Of a DNA stretch of 64,000 bases, positions 9,701-17,219 are shown in pieces. Both the position numbers and the translations under genes were made by a program. The DNA is from Catalinimonas alkaloidigena (GTDB lineage Bacteria; Bacteroidota; Bacteroidia; Cytophagales; Flexibacteraceae): contig NZ_FNFO01000008.1 in assembly GCF_900100765.1 (NCBI RefSeq), positions 186,001 through 250,000 on the forward strand, written 5' to 3'. The notes beneath the pieces were generated by a model. That model was not told the DNA's origin. It was given only the letters and a program-made list of their open reading frames with translations, and made no database searches. Numbering within the stretch: position 1 is the first letter of the stretch; every line of letters starts with the position of its first letter.

Positions 9701-10101
9701 GCAAGGACATCGACGTGGACGGACAAGCGTATCGCCTCACCGAAGAGGACGTCGAGATCACGTCGGAGGACATTCCGGGCTGGATCGTCGCCAGTGAAGA
9801 TGGACTGACCGTCGCGCTCGACCTGGCCCTGACCGACGAACTGAAACAGGAAGGGATCGCCCGCGACTTAGTCAACCGTGTACAGAACATGCGGAAGGAC
9901 ATGGGCCTCGACGTGCAGGACAAAATCCGCATCGCCATCGAAAAATCGGACGAGCTGGTCAACGCCGCCCTGACGGCCAACCAGGAATACATCTGCACCG
10001 AAACCCAGGCGTTGGAACTCAACCTCCTCGACCGGGTAGAAGGTGCACAGTCCGTCGACATGGACGACATTCAACTGCAAATGCGCATCGAGGGCGTGTA
10101 G
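6730..10101 (+). CDS. ileS: Isoleucyl-tRNA synthetase, IleS2 type with altered GIHH signature
   Basis: IleRS charges tRNA-Ile with isoleucine using ATP in the cytosol. The 1123-residue product has the class I Rossmann fold. The first signature lies in PSANGTPGIHHVM and reads G55-I56-H57-H58, where the usual motif is HxGH; the second signature, KMSKR, is intact at residues 671-675. The editing domain region includes TTTPWTLPAN. The segment PYSPAAGTGLSSHE is typical of the eukaryote-like IleS2 clade. Glycine and the first histidine being swapped (GxHH) is known in a subset of IleS2 enzymes that are extremely tolerant to mupirocin. The ATG at 6730 gives the conserved N-terminus MKYPEYKN; a TTG at 6700 is less likely. 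It is transcribed alone and followed by a terminator. Confidence 0.97.
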   Translation: MKYPEYKNPDYAQIGQDILQFWKEKDIFEKSVSSREGNAAYTFYEGPPSANGTPGIHHVMARTVKDLVCRYQTLKGFQVKRKGGWDTHGLPIEIQVEKELGITKEDIGKTISVEEYNARCREAVMKYKGQWDDLTEKMGYWVDLHDPYVTFESDYMETLWNLLKKLYDKHLLYKGYTIQPYSPAAGTGLSSHELNQPGTYRDVKDTSVVAQFKVVRNEKSDFLFDAPSESVYFLAWTTTPWTLPANSALAVGDSIDYVRVRTFNPYTYEPVTVILAAALMPQYFSSKAEGLSLEDYKPGDKQIPYLVTGTYKGRELLGVKYEQLLPYVTPEKPAFRVISGDYVSTDDGTGIVHISPTFGADDYRVAQQADIPAILVDYPDGSKGPIVDKQGRFTPEITDWAGKYVKNYDGQDENDPNYKSTDVLIAIKLKEENKAFKVEKYEHSYPHCWRTDKPVLYYPLDSWFIRTTAYKDKLVKLNHTINWKPVSTGIGRFGNWLENLVDWNLSRSRYWGTPLPIWRSEDNQAEVCIGSYKELQKHLEEALASEALSDTQRANNEAALERLRAGEFDPHRPFVDDITLVSKEGTLMFREPDLIDVWFDSGAMPYAQWHYPFENVESFAQNFPADFIAEGVDQTRGWFFTLHALAGMLFDSVAFKNVISNGLVLDKNGNKMSKRHGNAVDPFQTLATYGPDATRWYMISNASPWENLKFNPDGVQEVQRKFFGTLHNTYAFFALYANLDGFTFAEPPVPLANRTESDRWVISRLNTLIKTVERAMDEYEPTRAARAIQDFVNDDLSNWYVRLNRKRFWKQDYNEDKRAAYQTLYTCLMTVAQLASPIAPFYAERLYQDLNGEARYGAESVHLTRFPKADEKAIDQALEFRMSLAQRASSLVHSIRKQHKLKVRQPLSRILIPVLNEQVKEQLSAVAELILSEVNVKKLEYIDDTSGVLVKRIKPNFRKLGKQFGPKMKDVAALINGFNQDDIRDFEQNGGKDIDVDGQAYRLTEEDVEITSEDIPGWIVASEDGLTVALDLALTDELKQEGIARDLVNRVQNMRKDMGLDVQDKIRIAIEKSDELVNAALTANQEYICTETQALELNLLDRVEGAQSVDMDDIQLQMRIEGV

Positions 10102-10121
10102 TCTTTTTTAAACCTTTGTAA

Positions 10122-10161
10122 ACACCCCGCTTTTGCGAAACTGCAAAAGCGGGGTGTTTTT
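10122..10161 (+). terminator. Intrinsic terminator after ileS
   Basis: A 15-bp perfect stem, ACACCCCGCTTTTGC (10122-10136) pairing with GCAAAAGCGGGGTGT (10143-10157), with a six-base loop runs directly into a T tract. It lies 20 bases after the ileS stop. Confidence 0.93.
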
Positions 10162-10245
10162 GTTATGTCTAAAACAGACCTGTTCTCTGCAGCAAACAAG
10201 GCATTTCTTCTTTCAGGAGTATGAAAGGCAATTACGAACGTGCTA

Positions 10246-10292
10246 GCCGTACCACTTTTACTATGACGACGCCAACGTAACAGTGGTACGGC
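10246..10292. repeat. Long inverted repeat (hairpin without T tract)
   Basis: GCCGTACCACT at 10246-10256 is exactly complementary to AGTGGTACGGC at 10282-10292. After one mismatch, TTAC (10258-10261) pairs with GTAA (10277-10280), leaving a 15-base loop. No T tract follows on either strand, so it does not look like a terminator. It sits 14 bases from the stop of the DinB-like gene. Confidence 0.6.
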
Positions 10293-10305
10293 GACAAACT
10301 GAAAT

Positions 10306-10812
10306 TCATCCCCGCAACACCCTTGCCGTCACCCACAACTGACCGACGTGCCGCTGGGTATGTTCCGCTGCATGAACCAGCAAACCGATCACCGTAGAAG
10401 GCAACTGCGCCCGCCCTACTCCGCGCGGTTCGGTCAAGGTCGACTCGTCCGTAGCACGGAGTTGCGCCAATGTTTTATCCACCTGCGTTTCAAAGTTGCT
10501 GACCAATTCTTCCACGCTGATCTCGGCCGGTACGCCTTCGTTGTGCAGATACGCTAGTTGTGTTTCGGTCAGCGCTTCGCCACGGGCGTAGGTCAGCAGA
10601 CGATCCAGCACGCCCGTCAGATGCCGCAAATGAAAGCCGACCGATGCGACGCCCGCGAGCCGTTCCCACAATAAAGCGTCCGGAAATTCGTCCAGATAGC
10701 GTCGCACTTCCTCGCGCGATTGCAACAGGGCATGCGCCACGGGCTGGAGCAGCGCGGGTTGATCAGGTAAGGGGCCACGGAGCCATACCTCCGGAAGGGA
10801 TGAAGTTGCCAT
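10306..10812 (-). CDS. DinB-like (DinB/YfiT superfamily) putative metal-dependent protein
   Basis: The 168-residue protein looks like a four-helix DinB/YfiT-type protein. Histidines likely to bind a metal ion are in SVGFHLRHLTGVLDRLL (near residue 58) and near the end in HAAEHTQRHVGQL. Members include thiol transferases and damage-induced proteins; the partner thiol or substrate here is unknown. The start was set at the ATG 10810-10812 (MATSSLPEVW); a TTG two codons upstream is also open. It is transcribed alone, convergent with ileS and divergent from dxr. It is probably cytosolic, as no signal peptide is seen. Confidence 0.75.
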   Translation of the reverse strand: MATSSLPEVWLRGPLPDQPALLQPVAHALLQSREEVRRYLDEFPDALLWERLAGVASVGFHLRHLTGVLDRLLTYARGEALTETQLAYLHNEGVPAEISVEELVSNFETQVDKTLAQLRATDESTLTEPRGVGRAQLPSTVIGLLVHAAEHTQRHVGQLWVTARVLRG

Positions 10813-10997
10813 AAACAATGCGTTTTAGGGGCGAACAATGGTTAAGAAAAACGAGCGCACTCACGTTGGGTAAGCAACCCTCGGATCTCAGACAACGAAG
10901 TTGGCAAGAAATGCGGTCAGCAGACAAGGGTGTTTCTTTCAGATCTTCCTAATTTGCCGTAAAATCCAACTAGCCCACCACCAATCTTTTAGAGAAT

Positions 10998-12161
10998 TTG
11001 AAACGAATTGCATTACTCGGCTCGACCGGTTCCATTGGCACGCAGGCCCTGGAAGTTATTGCCGCGCACCCCGACCAGTTTTCGGTCGAGGTCCTGACGG
11101 CCGGGCACAACGCCGCGCTGCTGATTACCCAAAGCCAACAGTTTCGTCCCAACGCCGTGGTCATCGGCAACGAAGCGCACTATGCTACGGTACGCGAAGC
11201 GCTCGATCCGCTCGACATCAAGGTGTACGCTGGCGAAAAAGCGTTGGCCCAGGTGGTGGAGATGGATACGATCGATCTGGTGCTGACGGCGCTGGTGGGG
11301 TATGCAGGCCTGTTGCCGACGTTGCGCGCCATCGAGGCCGGAAAGAGCATCGCGCTGGCGAACAAAGAAACCCTGGTGGTAGCAGGGGAGCTGGTCACGG
11401 GCAAAGCGCGAGAAAAGGGCGTGAACCTCTACCCCATCGATTCCGAACATTCGGCCATTTTTCAGTGCCTCGCCGGGGAGTGGCACAATCCGATCGAAAA
11501 AGTGATCCTGACTGCTTCGGGAGGGCCGTTCCGGGGCAAATCGCGGGAAGAACTCGCCCGCGTGACCAAAGCCCAGGCGCTGAAGCACCCCAACTGGGAC
11601 ATGGGCGCGAAAATCACGATCGATTCGGCGACGCTGATGAACAAAGGGTTGGAAGTGATTGAGGCGCGGTGGCTGTTCGGGGTGCGTCCCGACCAGATCG
11701 ACGTGGTGGTGCATCCGCAGTCGATCATCCACTCACTCGTGCAGTTCCGTGACGGCAGCATCAAAGCGCAGCTGGGGCTGCCCGACATGCGGTTGCCCAT
11801 TCAATACGCGCTGGGGTATCCGGAACGGCTACCGGCCGAGTTTCCCCGCTTCAACTTCCTTGACTATCCGTCTCTTACTTTCGAAGCCCCTGACAAAACG
11901 GCATTTCCCAACCTGCAACTGGCTTACGAGGCACTCGCCAAGGGGGGTAACCTGGCCTGCATCGTCAATGCTGCCAACGAAATTGCGGTGGCCGAGTTTT
12001 TGCAGGAAAGGATTGGTTTTCTGGAGATTTCCGACATCATCGCTACCTGTATGGAGCGCGTCGCGTATATTGCTCACCCTTCGTTGGAAGATTATGTGCA
12101 GACAGACCAAGAAACACGTCGACAGGCACGCCAGTTAGCGATTCGGTCCATCTCCTCATAA
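10998..12161 (+). CDS. dxr: 1-deoxy-D-xylulose-5-phosphate reductoisomerase
   Basis: Dxr converts DXP to 2-C-methyl-D-erythritol 4-phosphate with NADPH, the committed step of the MEP isoprenoid pathway. The 387-residue length is typical. Visible motifs are the NADPH-binding LLGSTGSIGTQ at the N-terminus, LANKETLVVAG near residue 123, the metal-binding IDSEHSAIFQCL near residue 149, TASGGPFRG near residue 175 and SATLMNKGLEVIEA near residue 211. The start is a TTG at 10998, which yields exactly the expected N-terminus MKRIALLGS; no ATG is positioned to replace it. The gene is followed after 72 bases by rseP, an order seen in many bacteria. Confidence 0.97.
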   Translation: MKRIALLGSTGSIGTQALEVIAAHPDQFSVEVLTAGHNAALLITQSQQFRPNAVVIGNEAHYATVREALDPLDIKVYAGEKALAQVVEMDTIDLVLTALVGYAGLLPTLRAIEAGKSIALANKETLVVAGELVTGKAREKGVNLYPIDSEHSAIFQCLAGEWHNPIEKVILTASGGPFRGKSREELARVTKAQALKHPNWDMGAKITIDSATLMNKGLEVIEARWLFGVRPDQIDVVVHPQSIIHSLVQFRDGSIKAQLGLPDMRLPIQYALGYPERLPAEFPRFNFLDYPSLTFEAPDKTAFPNLQLAYEALAKGGNLACIVNAANEIAVAEFLQERIGFLEISDIIATCMERVAYIAHPSLEDYVQTDQETRRQARQLAIRSISS

Positions 12162-12233
12162 AAATCGTGTGCAATCGAATCAACTACCGCCTTTGGGCGT
12201 TATCATCAGACGAGTTTAAGCATTAAGTTGTAG

Positions 12234-13553
12234 ATGGAAATTCTTGTTATGGTCGGGCAGCTCTTGCTCGGCTTATCCATCCTAGTAGGATTACACGAAC
12301 TGGGACACCTGCTGGCCGCCAAGTTGTTCGGCATGCGGGTCGAAAAATATTCTATTGGCTTTCCACCCAAAATTTTCGGATTCCAGTGGGGCGAGACCGA
12401 GTACTCGGTCGGGGCCATTCCGCTGGGCGGATTTGTGAAGATTTCGGGCATGATCGACGAATCGCTCGACATGGAACAGATGCGCGAGGAGCCCAAACCG
12501 TGGGAGTTCCGTGCCAAACCGGCCTGGCAACGCCTTATTGTTATGATGGGCGGCATCATCGTCAACATCATCACGGGCATCGTGATTTTTATCGCGCTGA
12601 TTTATGCGAACGGCGATCGCTACCTGCCGACCAGTGAAGTCAAATACGGCATCTATGCCAGCGAATTAGCTCAGGAAATCGGGCTGCGTACGGGCGATCA
12701 GATCATCGCCATCAACGGTGAGTCGTTCGATCAGTTCGACGACGTGATGGGCCTGGATGTGCTGCTGGGAACGGACAGTTACTATACCGTCCGGCGCGAT
12801 GGACGCGTGCTTGATATTCCGATTCCGAACGACCTGATCGAGAAGTTGTCGGACCGCAGTGCCCGCGAGGGACTGGTGGTGGCACGGGAGCCGTTCACGG
12901 CGCGGGAAGTCCCCCCCAATTCAGAAGCGGCCCGTGCGGGGCTTCAGGCGGGCGACCGCATCGTGCAGATCAACGAGCAGCCCATTCAGTTCTTCCACGA
13001 GTATTACATGATGGCCGATTCGTTGAAAGGCCAGCCGGTCAACCTCCGGGTTTTGCGCGGTAACGATACCATTCCGATGACCGCCAGTTTCTCGGAGAAA
13101 GGGCAACTCGGATTCATTGCGCAGCCCGAGTTCAAACGCGACACGATTTTCTACTCCCTCGCTGAAGCCATTCCGCTTGGCACCGAACGCGCGTTCAACG
13201 TGGTGTGGGCCAACATCAAAGGCTTCGCCAAGATTTTCCGCGGCGAAGTATCGCCTAGCAAAGCCATCAGCGGGCCGGTTGGCATGGCCGAGATCTACGG
13301 CAGCAGCTTCGACTGGACCAAGTTCTGGGGTATCACTGGCTTTATTTCGATGGTCTTGGCATTTATGAACTTCCTACCCATTCCGGCACTGGACGGTGGG
13401 CACGTGATGTTCCTGACTTACGAAATGATTTCAGGCCGGAAACCTTCGGATAAATTTCTGGAAAATTCCCAAAAAGTGGGCATTGTCCTCCTGCTGGGCC
13501 TCATGGCGTTTGCTATTGGAAACGACATCTTTAAGCTGGTCACCAATCCATGA
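12234..13553 (+). CDS. rseP: RIP metalloprotease RseP (site-2 protease)
   Basis: This is an intramembrane zinc protease of the site-2 family that cleaves transmembrane anti-sigma factors or remnant signal peptides. The HExxH zinc motif is HELGH at residues 21-25 inside the first membrane segment. A PDZ-like region spans about residues 130-290 (for example SEAARAGLQAGDRIVQINEQ). The third zinc ligand lies in FLPIPALDGGHVMF near residue 382 within the C-terminal membrane domain. The length of 439 is normal. It follows dxr and overlaps the DUF6702 gene by four bases (ATGA), which indicates translational coupling. The ECF sigma factor and its presumed membrane partner at 42.5-43.5 kb could be downstream of such a protease, but that is inference. 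Confidence 0.95.
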   Translation: MEILVMVGQLLLGLSILVGLHELGHLLAAKLFGMRVEKYSIGFPPKIFGFQWGETEYSVGAIPLGGFVKISGMIDESLDMEQMREEPKPWEFRAKPAWQRLIVMMGGIIVNIITGIVIFIALIYANGDRYLPTSEVKYGIYASELAQEIGLRTGDQIIAINGESFDQFDDVMGLDVLLGTDSYYTVRRDGRVLDIPIPNDLIEKLSDRSAREGLVVAREPFTAREVPPNSEAARAGLQAGDRIVQINEQPIQFFHEYYMMADSLKGQPVNLRVLRGNDTIPMTASFSEKGQLGFIAQPEFKRDTIFYSLAEAIPLGTERAFNVVWANIKGFAKIFRGEVSPSKAISGPVGMAEIYGSSFDWTKFWGITGFISMVLAFMNFLPIPALDGGHVMFLTYEMISGRKPSDKFLENSQKVGIVLLLGLMAFAIGNDIFKLVTNP

Positions 13554-14077
13554 TGACCTTGGTTTCGCATCTGATCGGCTCACAGAGAACAGCTTCTTTT
13601 CTTTGTGGGCTGATCTTGTTTTTGGCCCTGTGGTCGCCTCCCCAAGCGTTTGCCCACGACTTCCATGCCACTCTGGCGGAAGTGCAGTACAATCCGCAGA
13701 CGCGTTCGCTGGAAGTGTCGTTACGGCTTTTTACCGACGATCTGGAAAAGGCGCTGGACACCATGTATCCCAGCCAAGGGCCTTTCCGCCTGAACGAAGC
13801 GGACGTCTACCTGTCAGCGTATCTGAAAGAACACTTCCAGGCCTATACCTCGGGCAAACAACTGCTGGAACTGCAATACGTGGGACAGGAAGTAGCGGTG
13901 GACGTTACGTGGCTGTACTTCGAGTTTCCCTGTGGCGACCAGCCGCCAACTCGCGTCGTCAACTCAGTATTGACGGAGCTCTACGACGATCAGAAAAACC
14001 TGGTCAATCTCACTTACCAGGGCAACAAGCAAAGCTACGTGCTGACCAAAGGCGAAACGGTGGCTTCACTCCGGTAA
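13550..14077 (+). CDS. DUF6702-like exported protein
   Basis: The 175-residue protein has a signal peptide with a hydrophobic core SFLCGLILFLALW and a cleavage site near AFAHDFH. The mature part begins HDFHATLAEVQYNPQTRSLEVSLRLFTDD, which resembles the Bacteroidota family DUF6702, a small beta-rich envelope protein of unknown role. It overlaps rseP by ATGA at 13550-13553 and may work with it or simply be cotranscribed. The C-terminal region NLTYQGNKQSYVLTKGE also matches that family as I remember it. No catalytic motif is visible. Confidence 0.72.
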   Translation: MMTLVSHLIGSQRTASFLCGLILFLALWSPPQAFAHDFHATLAEVQYNPQTRSLEVSLRLFTDDLEKALDTMYPSQGPFRLNEADVYLSAYLKEHFQAYTSGKQLLELQYVGQEVAVDVTWLYFEFPCGDQPPTRVVNSVLTELYDDQKNLVNLTYQGNKQSYVLTKGETVASLR

Positions 14078-14117
14078 AATCTGCGGGCAAAGGCGTGGCG
14101 GTCGCCTCCATTCCGTG

Positions 14118-14125
14118 TACCTTTG
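14118..14125 (+). promoter_or_regulatory. Possible -7 element at the holB start
   Basis: TACCTTTG fits TAnnTTTG but ends five bases before the chosen ATG, so transcription from it would give an almost leaderless mRNA. There is no obvious -33 element; it could be chance. Confidence 0.3.
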
Positions 14126-14129
14126 TTCT

Positions 14130-15278
14130 ATGCGCTTTGCAGACATCATCGGATTCGACGACGTAAAATCGGCTCTTTTGCAGGCCATTCAACAGGGACA
14201 CGTTGCACACGCCCAGTTGTTTGCCGGAAATGAAGGAAGTCCCAACCTGGCACTGGCGTTGGCCTATGCTACCTACCTCAACTGTGAGGACCGACAACCA
14301 GACGACTCCTGCGGACGTTGCCCCTCCTGCGTAAAATTCAATCACCTGGTCCATCCCGATCTGCATTTTGTGTTTCCGTCGGCTACATTGAAAGGTGTAG
14401 AAAAAGACCGGCAGGCCGCCGAAATCACGAAGCGCTGGCGCGAGTTTGCCAAAACTCATCTCTACGATTGCCTTTCCGACTGGTCGGAATTCATCGGATC
14501 GGACAACCGCCAACCCAACATCTCGGTCGAAGAAAGCCGCAACATTGTCCGCAGTCTGAGTTTAAAGGCTTTCGAAGCGGAATACAAAATCCTGCTGATG
14601 TGGTTGCCGGAATGCATGAACATCCAGTCGGCCAACGCCATTCTGAAAATCCTGGAAGAGCCTCCTGCCAAAACGTTGTTTCTGCTGGTCAGCCATAACC
14701 CTGAAAAGCTACTGATCACCATCCTATCGCGCACGCAAATGGTCCGCATCCGTCCGTTCGAAATGGATGAGTTGGTGGCGTATCTGGTACAGCATCAGTG
14801 GTGCGATGAGACGAAAGCGCAGCTGGTTGCCCCACTGGCCGAGGGCAACCTGAGTAAAGCCCTGCAACTCAGCCAGGAAAAAAGCAACAACTACCACGCC
14901 ATGGTAACGCAATGGCTACGGCTGTGCTACGGACGGAAGTTCCAGGAATTGGTTGACTACACCGAAGAATTTCAGAAGCTGGGGCGGGAAGCGCAAAAGA
15001 GCTTCTTACATTACGGGCTGGCCTTATTGCGAGAGGTGTTTATCCAGCAACTGGCAGCCGAAGGCTTGCAGCGGGTGGGTGGCGAGGCGCTCGACTTTGC
15101 TCAGAAATTCTCCCGTACACTTGGACCTTCCGAAACCGAACAGGTCAGCAAATGGCTCAACGAGGCCTATTATCACATCGAACGCAACGCGAATCCCAAG
15201 ATCGTGATGCTTGATACCTCATTGCAAATTTCCCACCTCATGTTTCAGGCCCGGCAGGAAAACAAAGAATCTGTGTAA
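14130..15278 (+). CDS. holB: DNA polymerase III subunit delta' (clamp loader)
   Basis: The 382-residue protein resembles the delta' subunit of the replicative clamp loader, an AAA+ fold subunit. N-terminal MRFADIIGFDDVKSAL is typical. Zinc-finger cysteines lie in NCEDRQPDDSCGRCPSC near residues 54-70. The Walker A loop is degenerate (FAGNEGSPN), as expected for delta', which does not hydrolyse ATP. Also visible are ISVEESRNIVR (near 130), ANAILKILEEPP (near 172) and a sensor-type ILSRTQ (near 199). It follows the DUF6702 gene after 52 bases. The ATG at 14130 gives the family N-terminus; a GTG at 14115 is the longer alternative. Confidence 0.93.
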   Translation: MRFADIIGFDDVKSALLQAIQQGHVAHAQLFAGNEGSPNLALALAYATYLNCEDRQPDDSCGRCPSCVKFNHLVHPDLHFVFPSATLKGVEKDRQAAEITKRWREFAKTHLYDCLSDWSEFIGSDNRQPNISVEESRNIVRSLSLKAFEAEYKILLMWLPECMNIQSANAILKILEEPPAKTLFLLVSHNPEKLLITILSRTQMVRIRPFEMDELVAYLVQHQWCDETKAQLVAPLAEGNLSKALQLSQEKSNNYHAMVTQWLRLCYGRKFQELVDYTEEFQKLGREAQKSFLHYGLALLREVFIQQLAAEGLQRVGGEALDFAQKFSRTLGPSETEQVSKWLNEAYYHIERNANPKIVMLDTSLQISHLMFQARQENKESV

Positions 15279-15301
15279 GAAAAGGGACGATTTGGTAGGT
15301 C

Positions 15302-16585
15302 TTAACGGTGCGGGAGCACGATTTTCATCTCCGTACCCTGCCGAACCTTACTTTTGACCTTCAGTTGCCCGCCTAATTTCTCGACACTCGTCTTTACAAT
15401 AAACAGTCCCAGCCCGCTCCCATTCGAGTCCTGGTTGCCGCGGTAAAACATATCAAACGCCCGCTTTAGCAGGTGTTTGTCCATTCCCTGGCCATTATCT
15501 TTCACTGTAATGACGACAGCACCTTTCTGCTGCCGCGCACTTACGTAAATGAGCGTACGGCAACAGCCTCGGTACTGCCGGTACTTGATGCTGTTTTCAA
15601 CCAGGTTTTGTAGTACTGAGCGGACCAGTTTCTCGTTGGAGGTAAGCACCAGTTTGTCGTCGATCTGGAGGTTGAGAGTCACCTCTTCGCGACCCGGATA
15701 CGTCTCTAATGCGCTAGTAACTTCCTGAACCAGTGCAGAAAGATTGAAGGTTTGTAGCGAAAGTTCTGCCTGGCTGGTCATACCAATTTCCAAAAGGCCC
15801 GACAGCGTGTTGTTCAACTTTTCCGCACTTTTCTTAATGAGCGACAGGTAGTACTGGAGGTTGGTCAGGTTGTCGGTTTCTTTCTCTACAATCTGGAACA
15901 ACCCCAACATACTGGCCAGCGGTCCCTTCAAGTCATGAGAAGTGCGGTAAATTAGGGTTTGCAATTCCTCATTTCTTTGATTTAAGGCACTGGTTGTCAG
16001 CAACTTTTCTTTCAAGTCTTCGGCAATCATCAGGTAACCCGTCGGCTCCTGTTGGTTATTTTTGAGTACGAACAAAGAGAGCGTAACGGGCAGGTTCTCC
16101 TTGCTCAGCAACTTAAAAGAAGTCTCTATATCCTGTAGCGCTTCTTTGCTCTGTATCAGTGTTTTGAGGCGATGCACAAACCTGGCTTTTCGTCCATCAA
16201 ATAAAACATTGATGGGTTGCCCAATCAGATCCGGCTCCGAACATTTGAGCAACTCGCATGCTTTGGGCGTAACCTGTTGAATCACAAAACTGTCGTCAAA
16301 AATGAAGAGCATGTCTACAATGCTTCGCAACACGCTATCCAGGTAGTTCTTAGAAATCGTAGTCGCCTGCAACTCTTCGCTCAACATGTTGATGCCCGAA
16401 GCGATCGCGTCAATTTCGTCGAACCTATTAGAAACAGGGGCTATATGCCGGAAGTTACCCTCGGCAAGGTGCAGCAAGACTTGATTGATTTGCTCAACCT
16501 GATACTGCTTAGCGAACTCGCGACTAATATTTTTGACCGCAGGGGTGAGTAGTTCCGGTTCCAGTTCCATAGTGTGTGGTGTCAT
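15302..16585 (-). CDS. Soluble PAS-domain sensor histidine kinase
   Basis: The 427-residue protein has an N-terminal segment with a HAMP-like helical look (HIAPVSNRFDEIDAIASGINML), a PAS domain at about residues 80-190 (YLDSVLRSIVDMLFIFDDSF onward), a HisKA helix with phospho-acceptor His217 (TSHDLKGPLA) and a HATPase domain with N box NLVENSIKYR, G1 DNGQGM and G2 GSGLGLFIV. No membrane segment is seen, so it should sense a cytosolic signal. Its ATG (16583-16585) shares one base with the stop of the upstream STAS-like gene (TAATG), a sign of translational coupling. No response regulator gene is adjacent. A TTG start at 16606 is possible. The gene is less G+C-rich than most of the window. Confidence 0.9.
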   Translation of the reverse strand: MTPHTMELEPELLTPAVKNISREFAKQYQVEQINQVLLHLAEGNFRHIAPVSNRFDEIDAIASGINMLSEELQATTISKNYLDSVLRSIVDMLFIFDDSFVIQQVTPKACELLKCSEPDLIGQPINVLFDGRKARFVHRLKTLIQSKEALQDIETSFKLLSKENLPVTLSLFVLKNNQQEPTGYLMIAEDLKEKLLTTSALNQRNEELQTLIYRTSHDLKGPLASMLGLFQIVEKETDNLTNLQYYLSLIKKSAEKLNNTLSGLLEIGMTSQAELSLQTFNLSALVQEVTSALETYPGREEVTLNLQIDDKLVLTSNEKLVRSVLQNLVENSIKYRQYRGCCRTLIYVSARQQKGAVVITVKDNGQGMDKHLLKRAFDMFYRGNQDSNGSGLGLFIVKTSVEKLGGQLKVKSKVRQGTEMKIVLPHR

Positions 16586-16959
16586 TATACGTACTGTTTT
16601 AGCCAAGAAATGGCTTTGGCCTCTTCGGTAAACATCTTGTGGGGGATCGCAGGCCGGTGGTGGTGGAAAATGAAAGTAATAAGCAATTTGCTTACTACAT
16701 TAGAACAGACAATGGCAATCGCTTTTATGTCTTTTAAGCCTCTTTCTTTACTAAAGAGATATTCTCGTGCAGGTTTATCAATCCCTTTTATTCTCGCATT
16801 TTTGATAAGCACAGGCACTTGAATATTCCCGTAAAATTTCTGTCGTTCGGAAACGATGCGTTGTGCGTCTTCAAGGCGGATATGAATATTAGGCTTATAC
16901 TGAACGAAAATGATATCATCGCTTAATTCCGACACAAAGTATTCTGTCTCTAAATGCAT
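16585..16959 (-). CDS. STAS/SEC14-like small protein, copy 1 (coupled to histidine kinase)
   Basis: This 124-residue protein is clearly paralogous to the product at 17220-17597. Shared positions include AREYLFS versus AREFFSS, KAIAIVCSN versus TALAVVISN, and WLKQYV versus WIKKIS at the C-terminus. The alternating strands and helices and the length suggest a STAS/SEC14-like fold, as in a Bacteroidota family I recall as DUF7793; this is an inference from pattern only. STAS proteins often act as regulated anti-sigma antagonists or lipid/nucleotide sensors. The ATG at 16959 aligns with the paralogue's start; a GTG at 17001 would add 14 residues. Its stop overlaps the start of the histidine kinase, suggesting that the two act together. 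Confidence 0.78.
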   Translation of the reverse strand: MHLETEYFVSELSDDIIFVQYKPNIHIRLEDAQRIVSERQKFYGNIQVPVLIKNARIKGIDKPAREYLFSKERGLKDIKAIAIVCSNVVSKLLITFIFHHHRPAIPHKMFTEEAKAISWLKQYV

Positions 16960-17052
16960 ATACTCTTGAGAGTTATCACGAATACGGTGCTGCTGCCACA
17001 CCGTCTTTTTTGTTAGAATAAACCTAAATTCCTATTACCTAAAACGCACTGT

Positions 17053-17076
17053 CACAATGCTTTCAGAGGCATTGTG
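17053..17076. promoter_or_regulatory. Inverted repeat CACAATGC-N8-GCATTGTG, possible operator
   Basis: A perfect 8-bp inverted repeat with an 8-base spacer lies in the 260-base gap between the two STAS-like genes. There is no T tract, so a protein-binding site or a processing hairpin is more likely than a terminator. The spacing of 16 bases between half-site centres would suit a dimeric regulator. Confidence 0.4.
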
Positions 17077-17219
17077 CTGCTTACTTATGGGGCTTTCGCG
17101 CCCATGAGCATGACACGTTGCGTCTAAAATAAAGTATATGCAAAAGAAGGTGGGTCAGAAATCTCCTGTGTATAAGAGCGTTACGAACCAACACGCCAGG
17201 TTAAGGTCCACCTCACTTT

